Of a stretch of 64,000 nt of DNA, positions 28,026-37,919 are shown one piece after another. Position 1 is the stretch's first letter. Every line of letters begins with the position of its first letter. The notes beneath the pieces are model-generated. The model did not search any database. It saw nothing but the letters and a program-made list of their open reading frames with translations, and was not told where the DNA came from. Source of the stretch: Blastococcus sp. Marseille-P5729 (lineage in GTDB: Bacteria > Actinomycetota > Actinomycetes > Mycobacteriales > Antricoccaceae); NCBI RefSeq assembly GCF_900292035.1, contig NZ_OMPO01000002.1:62001-126000 (forward strand). The letters are read 5' to 3'. The position numbers and the translations under genes were made by a program.

Positions 28026-30095
28026 GTGTGTGCGACAACGCCCGACGCCGTCGGGGCGACCACCGACGGACGTGAGACCGTCTTCCGGGTCCACAGCCGC
28101 GCCGCCCGCCGGATCGAGCTCTGCCTGATCGAGGCGACTCCGGAGCGCACGAGTATCGACCAGCGGTGTGTCGAGATGCAGTGCGTCGGTGGCGGCATCT
28201 GGGAGGCCCGCGCGGCGGTCGGGCCGGGAACGACCTATGGGTATCGTGTGCACGGCGAGCACGATCCCGCTCGGGGCAGGTACGCCAACCCCGCCAAGCT
28301 CATGGCCGACCCGTACGCTCAAGCGCTGGTCGATGCGCCCGGGACCTCGGCTGAGGATCTCGAGCTGCTGCGGATGTGCACCCCGGACGGGGCGCCCGAC
28401 CCCCGTGACTCCATCGCGGTCGCACCGTGGTCGGTGGTGTGCGCCGACCGCGCTCCGGTCCCCAGTACCCGCCCCCGGCTGCCGGCGGGCGGCCGCATCA
28501 TCTATGAGGCGCACCTCGGGCAGCTGACTGCGACGCTGCCCGACGTACCCGAGCGCTACCGGGGCACCTTCGCGGCGCTGCGCTCGCGGATGCTGATCGA
28601 GCATTTGGCCAGCATGGGCGTGAGCACCCTGGAGCTGCTCCCGGTCGCGCACTGGGCCAGCGAGATCAAGGTGCGCCAGCGCGGCCAGCGCAACGTCTGG
28701 GGGTACAACCCCCTCGGCTTCTTCTCCCCCATGCCGCACTACTGCGTCGCCAGCGACATCGACGCGCGGTGGGACGAGATCGCCGGCGCCGTCGCCACCC
28801 TGCACGCCGCGGGCATCGAGGTCGTGCTCGACGTCGTCTTCAACCACACCTGCGAGGGTGCCGCGAACGACCCCGCCTACCACCTGCGCGGCATCGACAA
28901 TCTGGCCTACTACCTCACCGACCCAGATGACCCAGGTCGGTATGTCGACGTCACCGGGTGCGGCAACAGCCTCAACGCGGCGAGCGAGCCGGTGCAGGAC
29001 CTCGTCGTCGCGGCGCTGCGGCATTGGGTGCAACGTACCGACGTCGACGGATTCCGGTTCGACCTGGCGACCACCCTCGGCCGCGAGCCACACTTCTCGG
29101 CCCACCACCCGCTGCTGCGGCGGATCGGCGACGACGCGCTGCTGGGCGATCGCCTGCTGATCGCCGAACCGTGGGACGCCGGCCCGAATGGATACCAGCT
29201 CGGCGGTTTCACCACGCCGACCCGGGGTGAGCCGTGGGCGGAGTGGAACGACCGGTTCCGGTCCACGGTGCGCGACTTCTGGCGCCCGGGCCACGGCTCC
29301 CGCGCGGACCTGGCCACCGTGCTCGCCGGCAGTCACTCCGTGTGGGGTGCGCGGCGGGCAGGCAGCTCGATCGGTTACGTGACCGCCCACGACGGGTTCA
29401 CGCTGCACGACCTGGTCAGCTACGACACCAAGCACAACCACAGCAACGGGGAGAGCAATCGGGACGGCAGCGCGGACAACCAGTCCTGGAACGGCGGCGT
29501 CGAGGGTGAGACCGACGACGCCCGGGTGCGGGAGCTGCGGCTGCGGCGGCAGGGCTCGATCCTCGGGTGCCTGATGCTGCAGATCGGGACACCGATGATC
29601 ACCGCCGGCGACGAGCGGGACCGTACCCAGCGCGGCAACAACAACCCCTATTGCCTCGACCGGCCGCACCTTGCCGTCTCGTGGGAGCCCACTCCCGAGG
29701 CCGACCACCTCACCGCGCTCATGCAGGCCTTCGCGTCTACTCGCCGTGAGCACGCGCCGCTGTTCGACGGCAGGTGGCTGGTCGCTCCGGGGGAACGCGG
29801 CGGCCACGTCGTCGAGTGGTTGGACCGACAGGCCCTCGCGCTCACCGAGAAGCACTGGCACGACCACGACAAGGTCCTCCAGGTGCACTACCCTGCCTCG
29901 AGCGGACGCGGGCCGTTGCTGATCCTGCTCAACGGCAATCACGAGCGCGCCATGGTCCGGCTGCCCTCCGGCGGACAGGACGGCGGCTGGCGGATCGGCA
30001 TCGACACCGCCGACCCGAGCCGGGTCGGCGTCAGCGTGCCCGACGATGAGCCGCTGCTGCTGAACTCCTTCAGCCTGATGGTGCTCGCCGACTAG
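28026..30095 (+). CDS. glgX: glycogen debranching enzyme (isoamylase type)
   Basis: GlgX, 689 residues, hydrolyses alpha-1,6 branches of glycogen or the GlgE alpha-glucan. An N-terminal CBM48-like domain (FRVHSRAARRIELCLIE, YGYRVHGEHDPARG) precedes a GH13 barrel. The nucleophile Asp is in VDGFRFDLATTL, the acid Glu in LLIAEPWDAG and the transition-state Asp in TAHDGFTLHDLVSYD. Typical GlgX features are AEIKVRQRGQRNVWGYN-like and RGNNNPYCLDRP segments. It leads a same-strand run of glucan genes, with 25 bases to the pseudokinase gene. Confidence 0.95.
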   Translation: MCATTPDAVGATTDGRETVFRVHSRAARRIELCLIEATPERTSIDQRCVEMQCVGGGIWEARAAVGPGTTYGYRVHGEHDPARGRYANPAKLMADPYAQALVDAPGTSAEDLELLRMCTPDGAPDPRDSIAVAPWSVVCADRAPVPSTRPRLPAGGRIIYEAHLGQLTATLPDVPERYRGTFAALRSRMLIEHLASMGVSTLELLPVAHWASEIKVRQRGQRNVWGYNPLGFFSPMPHYCVASDIDARWDEIAGAVATLHAAGIEVVLDVVFNHTCEGAANDPAYHLRGIDNLAYYLTDPDDPGRYVDVTGCGNSLNAASEPVQDLVVAALRHWVQRTDVDGFRFDLATTLGREPHFSAHHPLLRRIGDDALLGDRLLIAEPWDAGPNGYQLGGFTTPTRGEPWAEWNDRFRSTVRDFWRPGHGSRADLATVLAGSHSVWGARRAGSSIGYVTAHDGFTLHDLVSYDTKHNHSNGESNRDGSADNQSWNGGVEGETDDARVRELRLRRQGSILGCLMLQIGTPMITAGDERDRTQRGNNNPYCLDRPHLAVSWEPTPEADHLTALMQAFASTRREHAPLFDGRWLVAPGERGGHVVEWLDRQALALTEKHWHDHDKVLQVHYPASSGRGPLLILLNGNHERAMVRLPSGGQDGGWRIGIDTADPSRVGVSVPDDEPLLLNSFSLMVLAD

Positions 30096-30120
30096 AGTCG
30101 AGGCAACAGGAGGAGCCCAC

Positions 30121-30960
30121 ATGCATCCCGCCCCACTACCGGACACTGCCGGCCCGCCCGGGACGATCGCCGACTTCACGGTGCTGGGCCCGCTGGGCCG
30201 CAGCGGATCCTTCGTGCTGGCGACACCGCCTGCGCGCCTGGTGGACGCCGGCCCGCAGGTCGTGCTGAAGGTGTACCCGGCGGACGCCGCCACCGACGAG
30301 CACCACGCCTTCGACCGGGTGGCGGCCGCATTGCGGGCAATCGCCGCGGTGCGCTCCAGCTTCCTGGTCCGGCTGCTGGAGGTCGGTCGCAACGACGGGC
30401 TGATCTACTACGCCATGGAACATCTGCCCGGGGGTAGTCTGGCCGCACCCGCGAGCCAGTTGACCTTCGCCGAGGTGCTGCGCGCAGTGTCCTGCGCGGC
30501 GCGCGGTGCGCACGACCTGCACGAGCAGGGCATCGCGCACCGCAACATCCACCCGGCAGGGGTGATCCTGCACGCGGAGGGCGCCCGCCTGTCCGACCCC
30601 GGTCTGGCGACATACCTCAACCCGGGAATGACGCTGACCGGGCGGCTGGGTACGCCGCACGTTGCGTTCATGTCCCCCGAGCTGCTGCGCGGTCAGGAGC
30701 CGACCCGGGCCAGCGACCTGTACTCGCTCGGCGCGACTTTGCACTACGCGGCGTCCGGGCAGACCCTGCACCCGCACGTCGACGCCACCGATCCGAGCGC
30801 GGGGCTCTCCTCGATCATGTCGAGCGCACCTACGATAGACCCCGGCCTTCCGGCGCCGATCGCCCAGATCGTGCAGCAGTGCATCGATCCGGCGCATCAG
30901 GACCGCCCCAAGACCGCCGGCGATCTGGCTGATCGCCTCGATGCACTCTGGAAGCGATGA
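30121..30960 (+). CDS. protein kinase-like protein with degenerate catalytic loop (pseudokinase)
   Basis: A 279-residue protein with an eukaryotic-like Ser/Thr kinase fold and no membrane segment. The ATP-site Lys is kept (QVVLKVYP), as is the P+1 element (FMSPELLRGQEPTRASDLYSLGATLHY). The catalytic loop reads HRNIHPAGV instead of HRDxKPxN, losing the catalytic Asp, the Lys and the Asn; the DFG motif reads SDPGL. The P-loop is also poor in glycine. Phosphotransfer is therefore unlikely, and a scaffold or sensor role is inferred. The ATG has AGGAGG nine bases before it. It is followed one base later by the FHA gene, a classic kinase-signalling partner. Confidence 0.85.
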   Translation: MHPAPLPDTAGPPGTIADFTVLGPLGRSGSFVLATPPARLVDAGPQVVLKVYPADAATDEHHAFDRVAAALRAIAAVRSSFLVRLLEVGRNDGLIYYAMEHLPGGSLAAPASQLTFAEVLRAVSCAARGAHDLHEQGIAHRNIHPAGVILHAEGARLSDPGLATYLNPGMTLTGRLGTPHVAFMSPELLRGQEPTRASDLYSLGATLHYAASGQTLHPHVDATDPSAGLSSIMSSAPTIDPGLPAPIAQIVQQCIDPAHQDRPKTAGDLADRLDALWKR

Positions 30961-30961
30961 G

Positions 30962-32281
30962 ATGACGCTGCGATACGAAGTGACGCCCGGCGAGGGAATG
31001 GTCGCCCGGTACGGCGACAGCATCGTGTGGGTGGGCGCCCCAGTGGCGTCCGAGGCGTGGGAGGCGCTCGGCGCGGTCCTCGAGCTCGGCCCGGGCGAGG
31101 ATCCCGACGGCGCGGACACCGCGAGCCGGCTGGCGTCCCTGCAACGCGTCCTCGACGAGCATCCCCGCACCGTGTTCGCTGCACTCGTGGTGGACGGCGA
31201 CCAGGCGCAGGGCATCCTCCGTGGCCCGGTCACCGTGCGGAATGCGACCGACATCGCCCCGGCGACCGGGCATGACCAGTTCGGGGTCACGGTGCCCTTC
31301 CCGATGTCCGAGGCGGTGTTCGTCGGCTTTCACCAACCCGGCAGCAACCCGCCCGCCAGCGCAGGGCTGCTCGACCTCGATGCGGGCGTCGTCCCGGGCG
31401 CGGGAGCCTGGGTGCACCCGGTCCCCTCGGGGCGCCGGCATGCCGACGGCGAGCACGCATCATCCGCAGCCCAGCCGCTGCCCCCCGCGACCGGAACCGA
31501 CCAGCAGCCGCCGGAGCCACCCGAGTCGGCCGGCTCGTCCGGCTCGTCCGGCTCGCCCACCGGCTGGCCGGAGCCGGGTCTCGGCGCCGCACCGCCGCCT
31601 GGCGTCACCGTCTCGAGCCCAGGATTCGCCGACGCCGCGGTCGACGCTCCACCCACCGAGCAACGGCCGGCGCCGCCGGCTACCGGCGAGCACCAGGCGC
31701 AGCCCCAGGACCTCCCGCCGGTCGACTCCTCGGGCACCTGGGCGACACCCGCCGCCGGGGCGGCCGCGCCAACGGCGCCCGCACCCACCGCCGGCGGCGC
31801 CGCTGCGTTCACGCCGGCCGCCGACCACCAACGCACCGATCTGCGTGATGTCTCCGCTCCGGTGAAGGCCGACCCGCTTCCCCCGATCGGCGGACCGGAC
31901 ATCCCGGACCGGTCGTCGACGACCACGCCCAGCAGCGGAATCATCGTGTTCGACGACGGCAGCACCTTCTCCCTCGATCGTGACTACGTGATCGGTCGGC
32001 GTCCGGAGAAGGACGCCCGGGTGCAGTCCGGCGCCGCGGAGGCGCTCACCGTCGTCGATCCGGACTCGGTGCTGTCAAGCGCACACGCCCTGGTCTCACG
32101 CCGCGGGGAGCAGGTCCTGCTGCGTGATCTCGGATCGCTCAACGGAACACACGTCGCGCCTCCCGGAGCAGGCGACTGGACCAAGCTCGACCAGCATCAG
32201 GAGGTCGCGATCGTGCCCGGGACCCGTCTGCTGTTCGGCTGGACGATCGCCACCTTCGCCGGACCCGACGCCAACGACTGA
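30962..32281 (+). CDS. FHA-domain protein with long proline-rich linker
   Basis: A 439-residue protein. Residues 1-140 form an alpha/beta region of unknown fold (YEVTPGEGMVARYGDSIVWVG, VFAALVVDGDQAQGILRGPV). Residues 145-310 are a disordered proline, alanine and serine-rich linker. A C-terminal FHA domain (about 325-435) shows YVIGRRPEKD, SSAHALVSRRGEQVLLRDLGS and NGTHVAPPG, the phosphothreonine-binding layout (GRR, S..H, NGT). It starts one base after the pseudokinase stop, so the pair is coexpressed. It likely reads a phosphoprotein made by another kinase. Confidence 0.88.
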   Translation: MTLRYEVTPGEGMVARYGDSIVWVGAPVASEAWEALGAVLELGPGEDPDGADTASRLASLQRVLDEHPRTVFAALVVDGDQAQGILRGPVTVRNATDIAPATGHDQFGVTVPFPMSEAVFVGFHQPGSNPPASAGLLDLDAGVVPGAGAWVHPVPSGRRHADGEHASSAAQPLPPATGTDQQPPEPPESAGSSGSSGSPTGWPEPGLGAAPPPGVTVSSPGFADAAVDAPPTEQRPAPPATGEHQAQPQDLPPVDSSGTWATPAAGAAAPTAPAPTAGGAAAFTPAADHQRTDLRDVSAPVKADPLPPIGGPDIPDRSSTTTPSSGIIVFDDGSTFSLDRDYVIGRRPEKDARVQSGAAEALTVVDPDSVLSSAHALVSRRGEQVLLRDLGSLNGTHVAPPGAGDWTKLDQHQEVAIVPGTRLLFGWTIATFAGPDAND

Positions 32282-32341
32282 ACCCGTCGCCCGGTCGACC
32301 CTCGCCGGCTACCGGTGCCCCCGACTTGCAAGGATGAGCAC

Positions 32342-34336
32342 ATGGACGCTGCACGGATCGAGAAGGCGCTCTCCGCGGACCGGATCGGCATCACCGACAT
32401 CTCCCCCGTCGTCGACGACGGCCGCTTCCCCGCCAGGTGCATCGACGGCCAGGTGGTGACCTTCTGGGCCACTGTCTTCCGCGAGGGACACGACGCCGTC
32501 GGCGCTACCGCGGTGCTGAGCAAGGACGGGCAGGACGTCGCCAGCGCCCGCATGCGGCCCGTCGGGATCGGCACCGACCGCTGGAGCACCGACCTGTCGA
32601 TCGACGGCGAAGGTGAGTGGGAGTTCCGGATCGAGGCGTGGGGCGATCCGTGGGCCACGGTCCACCACGCGATCACCGCCAAGCGCGAGGCCGGCCAGGG
32701 TGCCGACGAGCTCGCCAACGACCTGGCGCTCTGCGCGACCATCCTCGAGCGCGCTGCTGCTGACCTCGAGGGCACGCAGGCCGCTGTGCTCCGGGACGCC
32801 GCGCTGCGGGTGGCCGATGCCTCGCTTCCGATCGACGACCGGCTGGCCGCTGTGCTCGGTGAGCGCGTCGGGACCCTGATGCACGAGAGCCCGCTGCGCG
32901 AGCTGGTCACCGCCAGCCCGCGCTACCGGATCTGGGCGGACCGCGCCCGGGCCGCGGTCGGTGCCTGGTACGAGCTGTTTCCGCGGTCCACCGGCGGCTG
33001 GGACGAGCACGGCCGGCCCGTCCACGGAACCTTCACCACCGCGGCGGCTGCCCTCGACCGCGTTGCTGCGATGGGCTTCGACGTGGTCTACCTGCCGCCG
33101 ATCCATCCCGTGGGCGAGATCAACCGCAAGGGCCCGAACAACACCTTGACTCCCGGGCCGGACGACTGCGGCTCACCGTGGGCGGTGGGCTCGAAGGACG
33201 GCGGGCACGACGCCGTCCACCCCGATCTGGGCACCATCGACGACTTCGACGCCTTCGTGGACCGGGCCGGCGAGCTGGGCCTGGAGATAGCGCTCGATCT
33301 GGCGTTGCAGTGCGCCCCGGACCACCCATGGGTGGCCGAGCATCCCGAGTGGTTCACGACCCTGGCCGACGGCACGATCGCGTACGCCGAGAACCCGCCG
33401 AAGAAGTATCAGGACATCTACCCGCTGAACTTCGACAACGACCCTGTGGGGCTCTACAAGGAGGTCTACCGGGTCGTACGCTTCTGGGTCGAGCACGGCG
33501 TCCACGTCTTCCGAGTGGACAATCCGCATACCAAGCCGATCAACTTCTGGAACTGGCTGATCTGGGAGATCAAGCGCGACTACCCCGACGTCGTGTTTCT
33601 CGCCGAGGCCTTCACCCGCCCAGCGATGATGAAGGGCCTGGGAATGCGCGGGTTCTCGCAGTCCTATACCTACTTCACCTGGCGGACCGAGAAGTGGGAG
33701 CTGGAGGAGTTCGGCCGTGATCTGGTCGACTCCGCTGCCTACCTGAACCCGAACATGTTCGTAAATACTCCCGACATCCTGCACGCCACGCTGCAGTACG
33801 GCGGACCCGACATGTTCAAGATCCGGGCGGTGCTCGCCTCGATGATGTCGGGATCGTGGGGTGTCTACAGCGGATATGAGCTCTTCGAGCACGTGGCGGT
33901 GAAGGCCGGCAGCGAGGAGTACCTCGACAGCGAGAAGTACCAGCTCCGTCCTCGTGACTGGCAGCGAGCCCGCGACGAGGGGCGCAGCCTGGAGCCTTTC
34001 CTCACCCAGCTCAACGAGATCCGGCGAGCGCATCCGGCGGTGTCCTCCAGCATCGCGAACCTGCAGTTCCACCACAGCGACAACGACGCGATCATCGTCT
34101 TCTCGCGACGCGACGCACGCACCGGTGACACCGTGCTCGTCGCGTGCTCGCTCGACTCGCACCACACCCAGCAGACGACCGTCCGGCTGAACATGCCGGC
34201 GCTCGGGCTGGGCTGGAACGACCGGTTCACCGTCATCGACGAGCTGACCGGCGCCGAGTACGAGTGGGGCGAGGCGAACTTCGTCGAGCTCGGACCGGCG
34301 GGCGAGCCGGCGCACATCTTCCAGGTTCGCCAGTAG
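32342..34336 (+). CDS. glgE: alpha-1,4-glucan:maltose-1-phosphate maltosyltransferase
   Basis: GlgE, 664 residues, extends alpha-glucan with maltose from maltose 1-phosphate. GH13_3 features: VVYLPPIHPVGEINRKGPNN, the family insert YAENPPKKYQDIYPLNF, nucleophile Asp in VFRVDNPHTKP, acid Glu in VVFLAEAFTRPAMM, and NTPDILHATLQYGG. An N-terminal domain (residues 1-200, FFREGHD-like region through LPIDDRL) forms the dimer interface in homologues. ATG at 32342 has AAGGA 7-9 bases before it. The stop overlaps the maltokinase start by one base (TAGTG). Confidence 0.96.
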   Translation: MDAARIEKALSADRIGITDISPVVDDGRFPARCIDGQVVTFWATVFREGHDAVGATAVLSKDGQDVASARMRPVGIGTDRWSTDLSIDGEGEWEFRIEAWGDPWATVHHAITAKREAGQGADELANDLALCATILERAAADLEGTQAAVLRDAALRVADASLPIDDRLAAVLGERVGTLMHESPLRELVTASPRYRIWADRARAAVGAWYELFPRSTGGWDEHGRPVHGTFTTAAAALDRVAAMGFDVVYLPPIHPVGEINRKGPNNTLTPGPDDCGSPWAVGSKDGGHDAVHPDLGTIDDFDAFVDRAGELGLEIALDLALQCAPDHPWVAEHPEWFTTLADGTIAYAENPPKKYQDIYPLNFDNDPVGLYKEVYRVVRFWVEHGVHVFRVDNPHTKPINFWNWLIWEIKRDYPDVVFLAEAFTRPAMMKGLGMRGFSQSYTYFTWRTEKWELEEFGRDLVDSAAYLNPNMFVNTPDILHATLQYGGPDMFKIRAVLASMMSGSWGVYSGYELFEHVAVKAGSEEYLDSEKYQLRPRDWQRARDEGRSLEPFLTQLNEIRRAHPAVSSSIANLQFHHSDNDAIIVFSRRDARTGDTVLVACSLDSHHTQQTTVRLNMPALGLGWNDRFTVIDELTGAEYEWGEANFVELGPAGEPAHIFQVRQ

Positions 34337-35601
34337 TGCGCACCCCGCCCGGCGATCACCTCGCGCGCTGGCTGCTTCGCCAGCGCTGGTACGCCGGGCG
34401 GGACAAGGCTGTCCCGCACACCGCGCTCTCGATGGTCGGCGCACCGTACGAGCACGACGGTCTCAGCGTCGCGCTGGCCGTCGTGACGGCCGGTGACGGG
34501 CCGGCCACCGAGCGCTACTTCGTGCCGATCGCCCATGCTGCTGGACACGGCCTGGCCTCGGATCCCATCTATACCGGGGATGCGGAATGGTTCGACGCTT
34601 TCGCCCATCCCGCGTCGGCACGGGTCGCGATCGAGCTCCTCGGACGCTCGACGTCCGCCGTGCAGGCGACCTGGCTCGATGAGGCGCCACTCGACCTGAC
34701 CGGGTTGACGGCCGCCGCGGGTGAGCAGTCGAACTCTTCGTTGCTGACCGGGCAGCACGTCATCAAGGTGCTGCGGAGGATGCAACCCGGCCCGAATCCA
34801 GAGGTGGAGGTCGGCCAGGCGCTGCGCTCGTCGACCAGCGTGGCGACTCTCTGCGGGTTCTCACAACTGGCCGACGGGCCGACCGACGTACTCGTCGTGC
34901 ACCGGCGCATCGCGGGAGCCGACGGTTTCACCCTCGCTGTCGCGGACGCCGACCGGCAGGCGGTCGGAGAGGTCGAGCAGCACTTTCCCGGGGCGGCGTA
35001 CGAGCTGGGGATCACGCTGGGCGCGGTGCACTCCGACCTGGTGACCGCCTTCGGCGAGGAGAGCAGCGCATCCTACGGGCCGGAGCTCTCCAGGCGGCTG
35101 CTGCGCCGGCTCGACGCGCTCGCGGACCTCGACGTCCTCCAGCCCTACCTGTCCTCCGCAGCCGCCATCTTCGGGGATCTGGCCCGGGTACAAAGACCGC
35201 TGACGGTGCATCGAGTGCATGGGGATCTGCACCTGGGGCAGAGCCTGTTCACCGACGACGGCTGGCGGCTGATCGACTTCGAGGGCGAGCCGCGCCGTCC
35301 CCTCGAGGAGCGGCGCGCGCCCGAGAGTCCGTTGCGGGATCTCGCCGGCATGCTGCGATCGTTCGGCTACGCCGCGCGCTGGAGCCGCCGCCCAGGCGGA
35401 TCGGGCGGGTGGGAGCACGCCGCGCGGAGGATGCTTCTGGAAGGCTATCGGCTGCAGCGGCCGGACGCCGTCGACGAGCAGGTCCTCGAGGCGCTTGAGC
35501 TCGACAAGGCGCTCTACGAGGTCGGGTATGAGAACGCCTACCGCCCGGACCGGGTACGCATCCCGCTCAGTGCCGTGGCGGCGCTGGCCGGCCGCGGGTG
35601 A
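34336..35601 (+). CDS. mak: maltokinase (Pep2/Mak)
   Basis: A 421-residue ATP-dependent maltokinase that makes maltose 1-phosphate for GlgE. It has an aminoglycoside phosphotransferase-like fold. The N-terminal cap is WLLRQRWYAGRDK. The catalytic loop is VHRVHGDLHLGQSLF and the metal Asp is in WRLIDFEGEP. Further family sequence is RPLEERRAPESPLRDLAGMLRSFGYAA. The start GTG 34336 overlaps the glgE stop. In many actinobacteria treS lies between glgE and this gene or is fused to it; here it does not, so maltose must come from TreS or another enzyme encoded elsewhere. Confidence 0.94.
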   Translation: MRTPPGDHLARWLLRQRWYAGRDKAVPHTALSMVGAPYEHDGLSVALAVVTAGDGPATERYFVPIAHAAGHGLASDPIYTGDAEWFDAFAHPASARVAIELLGRSTSAVQATWLDEAPLDLTGLTAAAGEQSNSSLLTGQHVIKVLRRMQPGPNPEVEVGQALRSSTSVATLCGFSQLADGPTDVLVVHRRIAGADGFTLAVADADRQAVGEVEQHFPGAAYELGITLGAVHSDLVTAFGEESSASYGPELSRRLLRRLDALADLDVLQPYLSSAAAIFGDLARVQRPLTVHRVHGDLHLGQSLFTDDGWRLIDFEGEPRRPLEERRAPESPLRDLAGMLRSFGYAARWSRRPGGSGGWEHAARRMLLEGYRLQRPDAVDEQVLEALELDKALYEVGYENAYRPDRVRIPLSAVAALAGRG

Positions 35602-35637
35602 GGCAATAGGCTCGGAGTACCGGACAAAGGAGAGAAG

Positions 35638-37818
35638 ATGACGTACGCGACCCCGGCTCCCACCGTCGACGCCGAGGACGTGTCGCGGCTCCTCGCGCGC
35701 AGCCACCACTCGCCGCACTCCTTCCTCGGCGCGCACCCGTTCGACGACGATCACACGATCGTGCGCGTCTACCGGCCCGGCGCCGGCACGGTCGAGGCGG
35801 TGATCGGCGACGACCGGATCGGGATGACCCGGCTCGTCGACGAGGGCGTGTTCGCCGTCGTCGTCCGCGGCCCGGTGCCCGACTACCGGCTCGCGGTTCA
35901 CTACGGAGAGCGCGAGCTGCTCGTGGACGATCCCTACCGGTGGTTGCCCACCCTCGGCGAGCTCGACTGTCACCTGATCAGCGAGGGTCGCCACGAGCAG
36001 CTGTGGGAGGTGCTCGGCGCACACGTGCGCCGGTACGAGACCGCCTCCGGCGAGGTCGAGGGCGTGTCGTTCGCGGTGTGGGCGCCGAACGCCCGCGGCG
36101 TCGCGGTCGAGGGCGACTTCGACTACTGGGGCGGGCGACAGTACCCCATGCGCTCTTTGGGCAGCACCGGCGTGTGGGAGCTGTTCATCCCCGGGCTCGC
36201 AGCGGGCGCGCTCTACAAGTTCGTCGTGACCGGGGCCTCGGGCGAGGTGCTGGAGAAGGCCGACCCGCTCGCGTTCGCCACGGAGGTTCCGCCGTCCTGG
36301 GCGGCAAAGGTCGTCGAGTCCACCCATGAGTGGGGTGACGAGCAGTGGCTGAAGCGCCGCGCCGAGACCGCCTGGCACGCCGCACCGGTGAGCGTCTACG
36401 AGATGCACCTGGGCTCCTGGCGCAAGGGGCTGGGCTACCGCGAGCTGGCCGACGAGCTGATCGAGTACCTTGACGGTACCGGCTTCACACACGTGGAGAT
36501 GATGCCGGTCGCCGAGCACCCCTTCGGCGGCAGCTGGGGCTACCAGGTGAGCTCCTACTACGCGCCGTCCGCCCGCTTCGGCTCCCCCGACGACCTGAAG
36601 TACCTGATCGACCGGCTGCACCAGGCCGGCTACGGCGTGCTGATCGACTGGGTGCCGGCGCACTTCCCGAAGGATGGCTGGGCGCTGGCCCGCTTCGACG
36701 GCACTCCCCTCTATGAGCACGCCGACCCGACCCGCGGTGAGCACCCGGACTGGGGCACCTTTGTCTTCGACTTCGGTCGCCGCGAGGTGCGCAACTTCCT
36801 GGTCGCGAACGCGCTGTTCTGGGCCGAGGAGTACCACGTCGACGGGCTGCGCGTGGACGCCGTGGCCTCCATGCTGTACCTCGACTACTCGCGCCCCGAC
36901 GGCCAGTGGCGGCCCAACCAGTACGGCGGCCGGGAGAACCTCGACGCCGTCGCCTTCCTGCAGGAGTTCAACGCCACCATCTACAAGCGCGCCCCCGGCA
37001 TCATCACGGTTGCCGAGGAGTCGACCGCGTGGCCGGGGGTCACCCGCCCCGTGCACCTCGGCGGGCTCGGGTTCGGGTTCAAGTGGAACATGGGCTGGAT
37101 GAACGACACGCTGCGGTACATCGAGAAGGATCCGGTGCATCGCGAGTACCACCACAACGAGCTGACCTTCTCGTTGGTGTACGCCTACAGCGAGAATTAC
37201 ATCCTGCCGATCAGTCATGACGAGGTCGTGCACGGCAAGGGCTCGCTGCTGGCCAAGATGCCCGGTGACCGCTGGCAGCAACTGGCAAACCTGCGCGCCT
37301 ATCTCGCGTACATGTGGGCCCACCCGGGTAAGAACCTGCTGTTCATGGGCTGCGAGTTCGGCCAGGACGCCGAGTGGGCGGAGGGCCGGAGCCTGGACTG
37401 GTGGCTGCTGGAGGACCCGCGGCACGCCGGCGTCCTGCTGCTGGTGAGCGATCTGAACCGCGTCTACCGCCAGAGCCCCGCTCTCTGGGAGCGAGACAAC
37501 GACCCGGCGGGATTCGGCTGGATCGATGCCAACGACTCCGGGAACAACGTGCTGTCGTTCCTGCGCTTCGACGGCTCAGAGCGACCGCTGGCCTGCGTGG
37601 TGAACTTCGCGGGCACGCCGCACCACGACTACCGGATCGGTCTGCCGCACGCCGGTTTGTGGCGCGAGGTGCTCAACACCGACGCGGAGCGGTACGGCGG
37701 GTCGGGCGTGGGCAACCTCGGCGCGATCGACGCGGTGGAGGAACCGTGGCACGGGCGACCCGCGTCAGCCTCGATAGCCATCCCGCCCCTGGGCGCGGTG
37801 TGGTTCGAGCCTGCGTGA
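35638..37818 (+). CDS. glgB: 1,4-alpha-glucan branching enzyme
   Basis: GlgB, 726 residues, introduces alpha-1,6 branches in glycogen or GlgE-made glucan. An N-terminal domain and a CBM48 ([21 protein letters not shown]) precede the GH13_9 barrel. Catalytic residues are in [17 protein letters not shown] (Asp), [17 protein letters not shown] (Glu) and [14 protein letters not shown] (Asp). The C-terminal beta domain ends with [11 protein letters not shown]. Full length. The ATG has AAGGAGAG seven bases before it and lies 36 bases after maltokinase, the last gene of the glucan run. Confidence 0.97.
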   Translation: MTYATPAPTVDAEDVSRLLARSHHSPHSFLGAHPFDDDHTIVRVYRPGAGTVEAVIGDDRIGMTRLVDEGVFAVVVRGPVPDYRLAVHYGERELLVDDPYRWLPTLGELDCHLISEGRHEQLWEVLGAHVRRYETASGEVEGVSFAVWAPNARGVAVEGDFDYWGGRQYPMRSLGSTGVWELFIPGLAAGALYKFVVTGASGEVLEKADPLAFATEVPPSWAAKVVESTHEWGDEQWLKRRAETAWHAAPVSVYEMHLGSWRKGLGYRELADELIEYLDGTGFTHVEMMPVAEHPFGGSWGYQVSSYYAPSARFGSPDDLKYLIDRLHQAGYGVLIDWVPAHFPKDGWALARFDGTPLYEHADPTRGEHPDWGTFVFDFGRREVRNFLVANALFWAEEYHVDGLRVDAVASMLYLDYSRPDGQWRPNQYGGRENLDAVAFLQEFNATIYKRAPGIITVAEESTAWPGVTRPVHLGGLGFGFKWNMGWMNDTLRYIEKDPVHREYHHNELTFSLVYAYSENYILPISHDEVVHGKGSLLAKMPGDRWQQLANLRAYLAYMWAHPGKNLLFMGCEFGQDAEWAEGRSLDWWLLEDPRHAGVLLLVSDLNRVYRQSPALWERDNDPAGFGWIDANDSGNNVLSFLRFDGSERPLACVVNFAGTPHHDYRIGLPHAGLWREVLNTDAERYGGSGVGNLGAIDAVEEPWHGRPASASIAIPPLGAVWFEPA

Positions 37819-37919
37819 TCGCTCACGGTCCGGTGTCCACGCCGCCGGCTTGGCGCCGCTGGCCAGGCCCGCCGCATACAGTTGGGGGCACCGTCTCTCG
37901 AGCACATGAGGTTTTCGAC

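Noticed and set aside
27981-30392. Very long minus-strand open frame upstream of the ABC ATPase gene
   Set aside because: It is antisense to glgX, has arginine, alanine and proline-rich shadow composition, and only its last 273 residues are conserved.
34861-37425. 854-residue minus-strand frame across maltokinase and glgB
   Set aside because: Shadow of strongly conserved genes; histidine, glutamine and valine-rich composition without domains.
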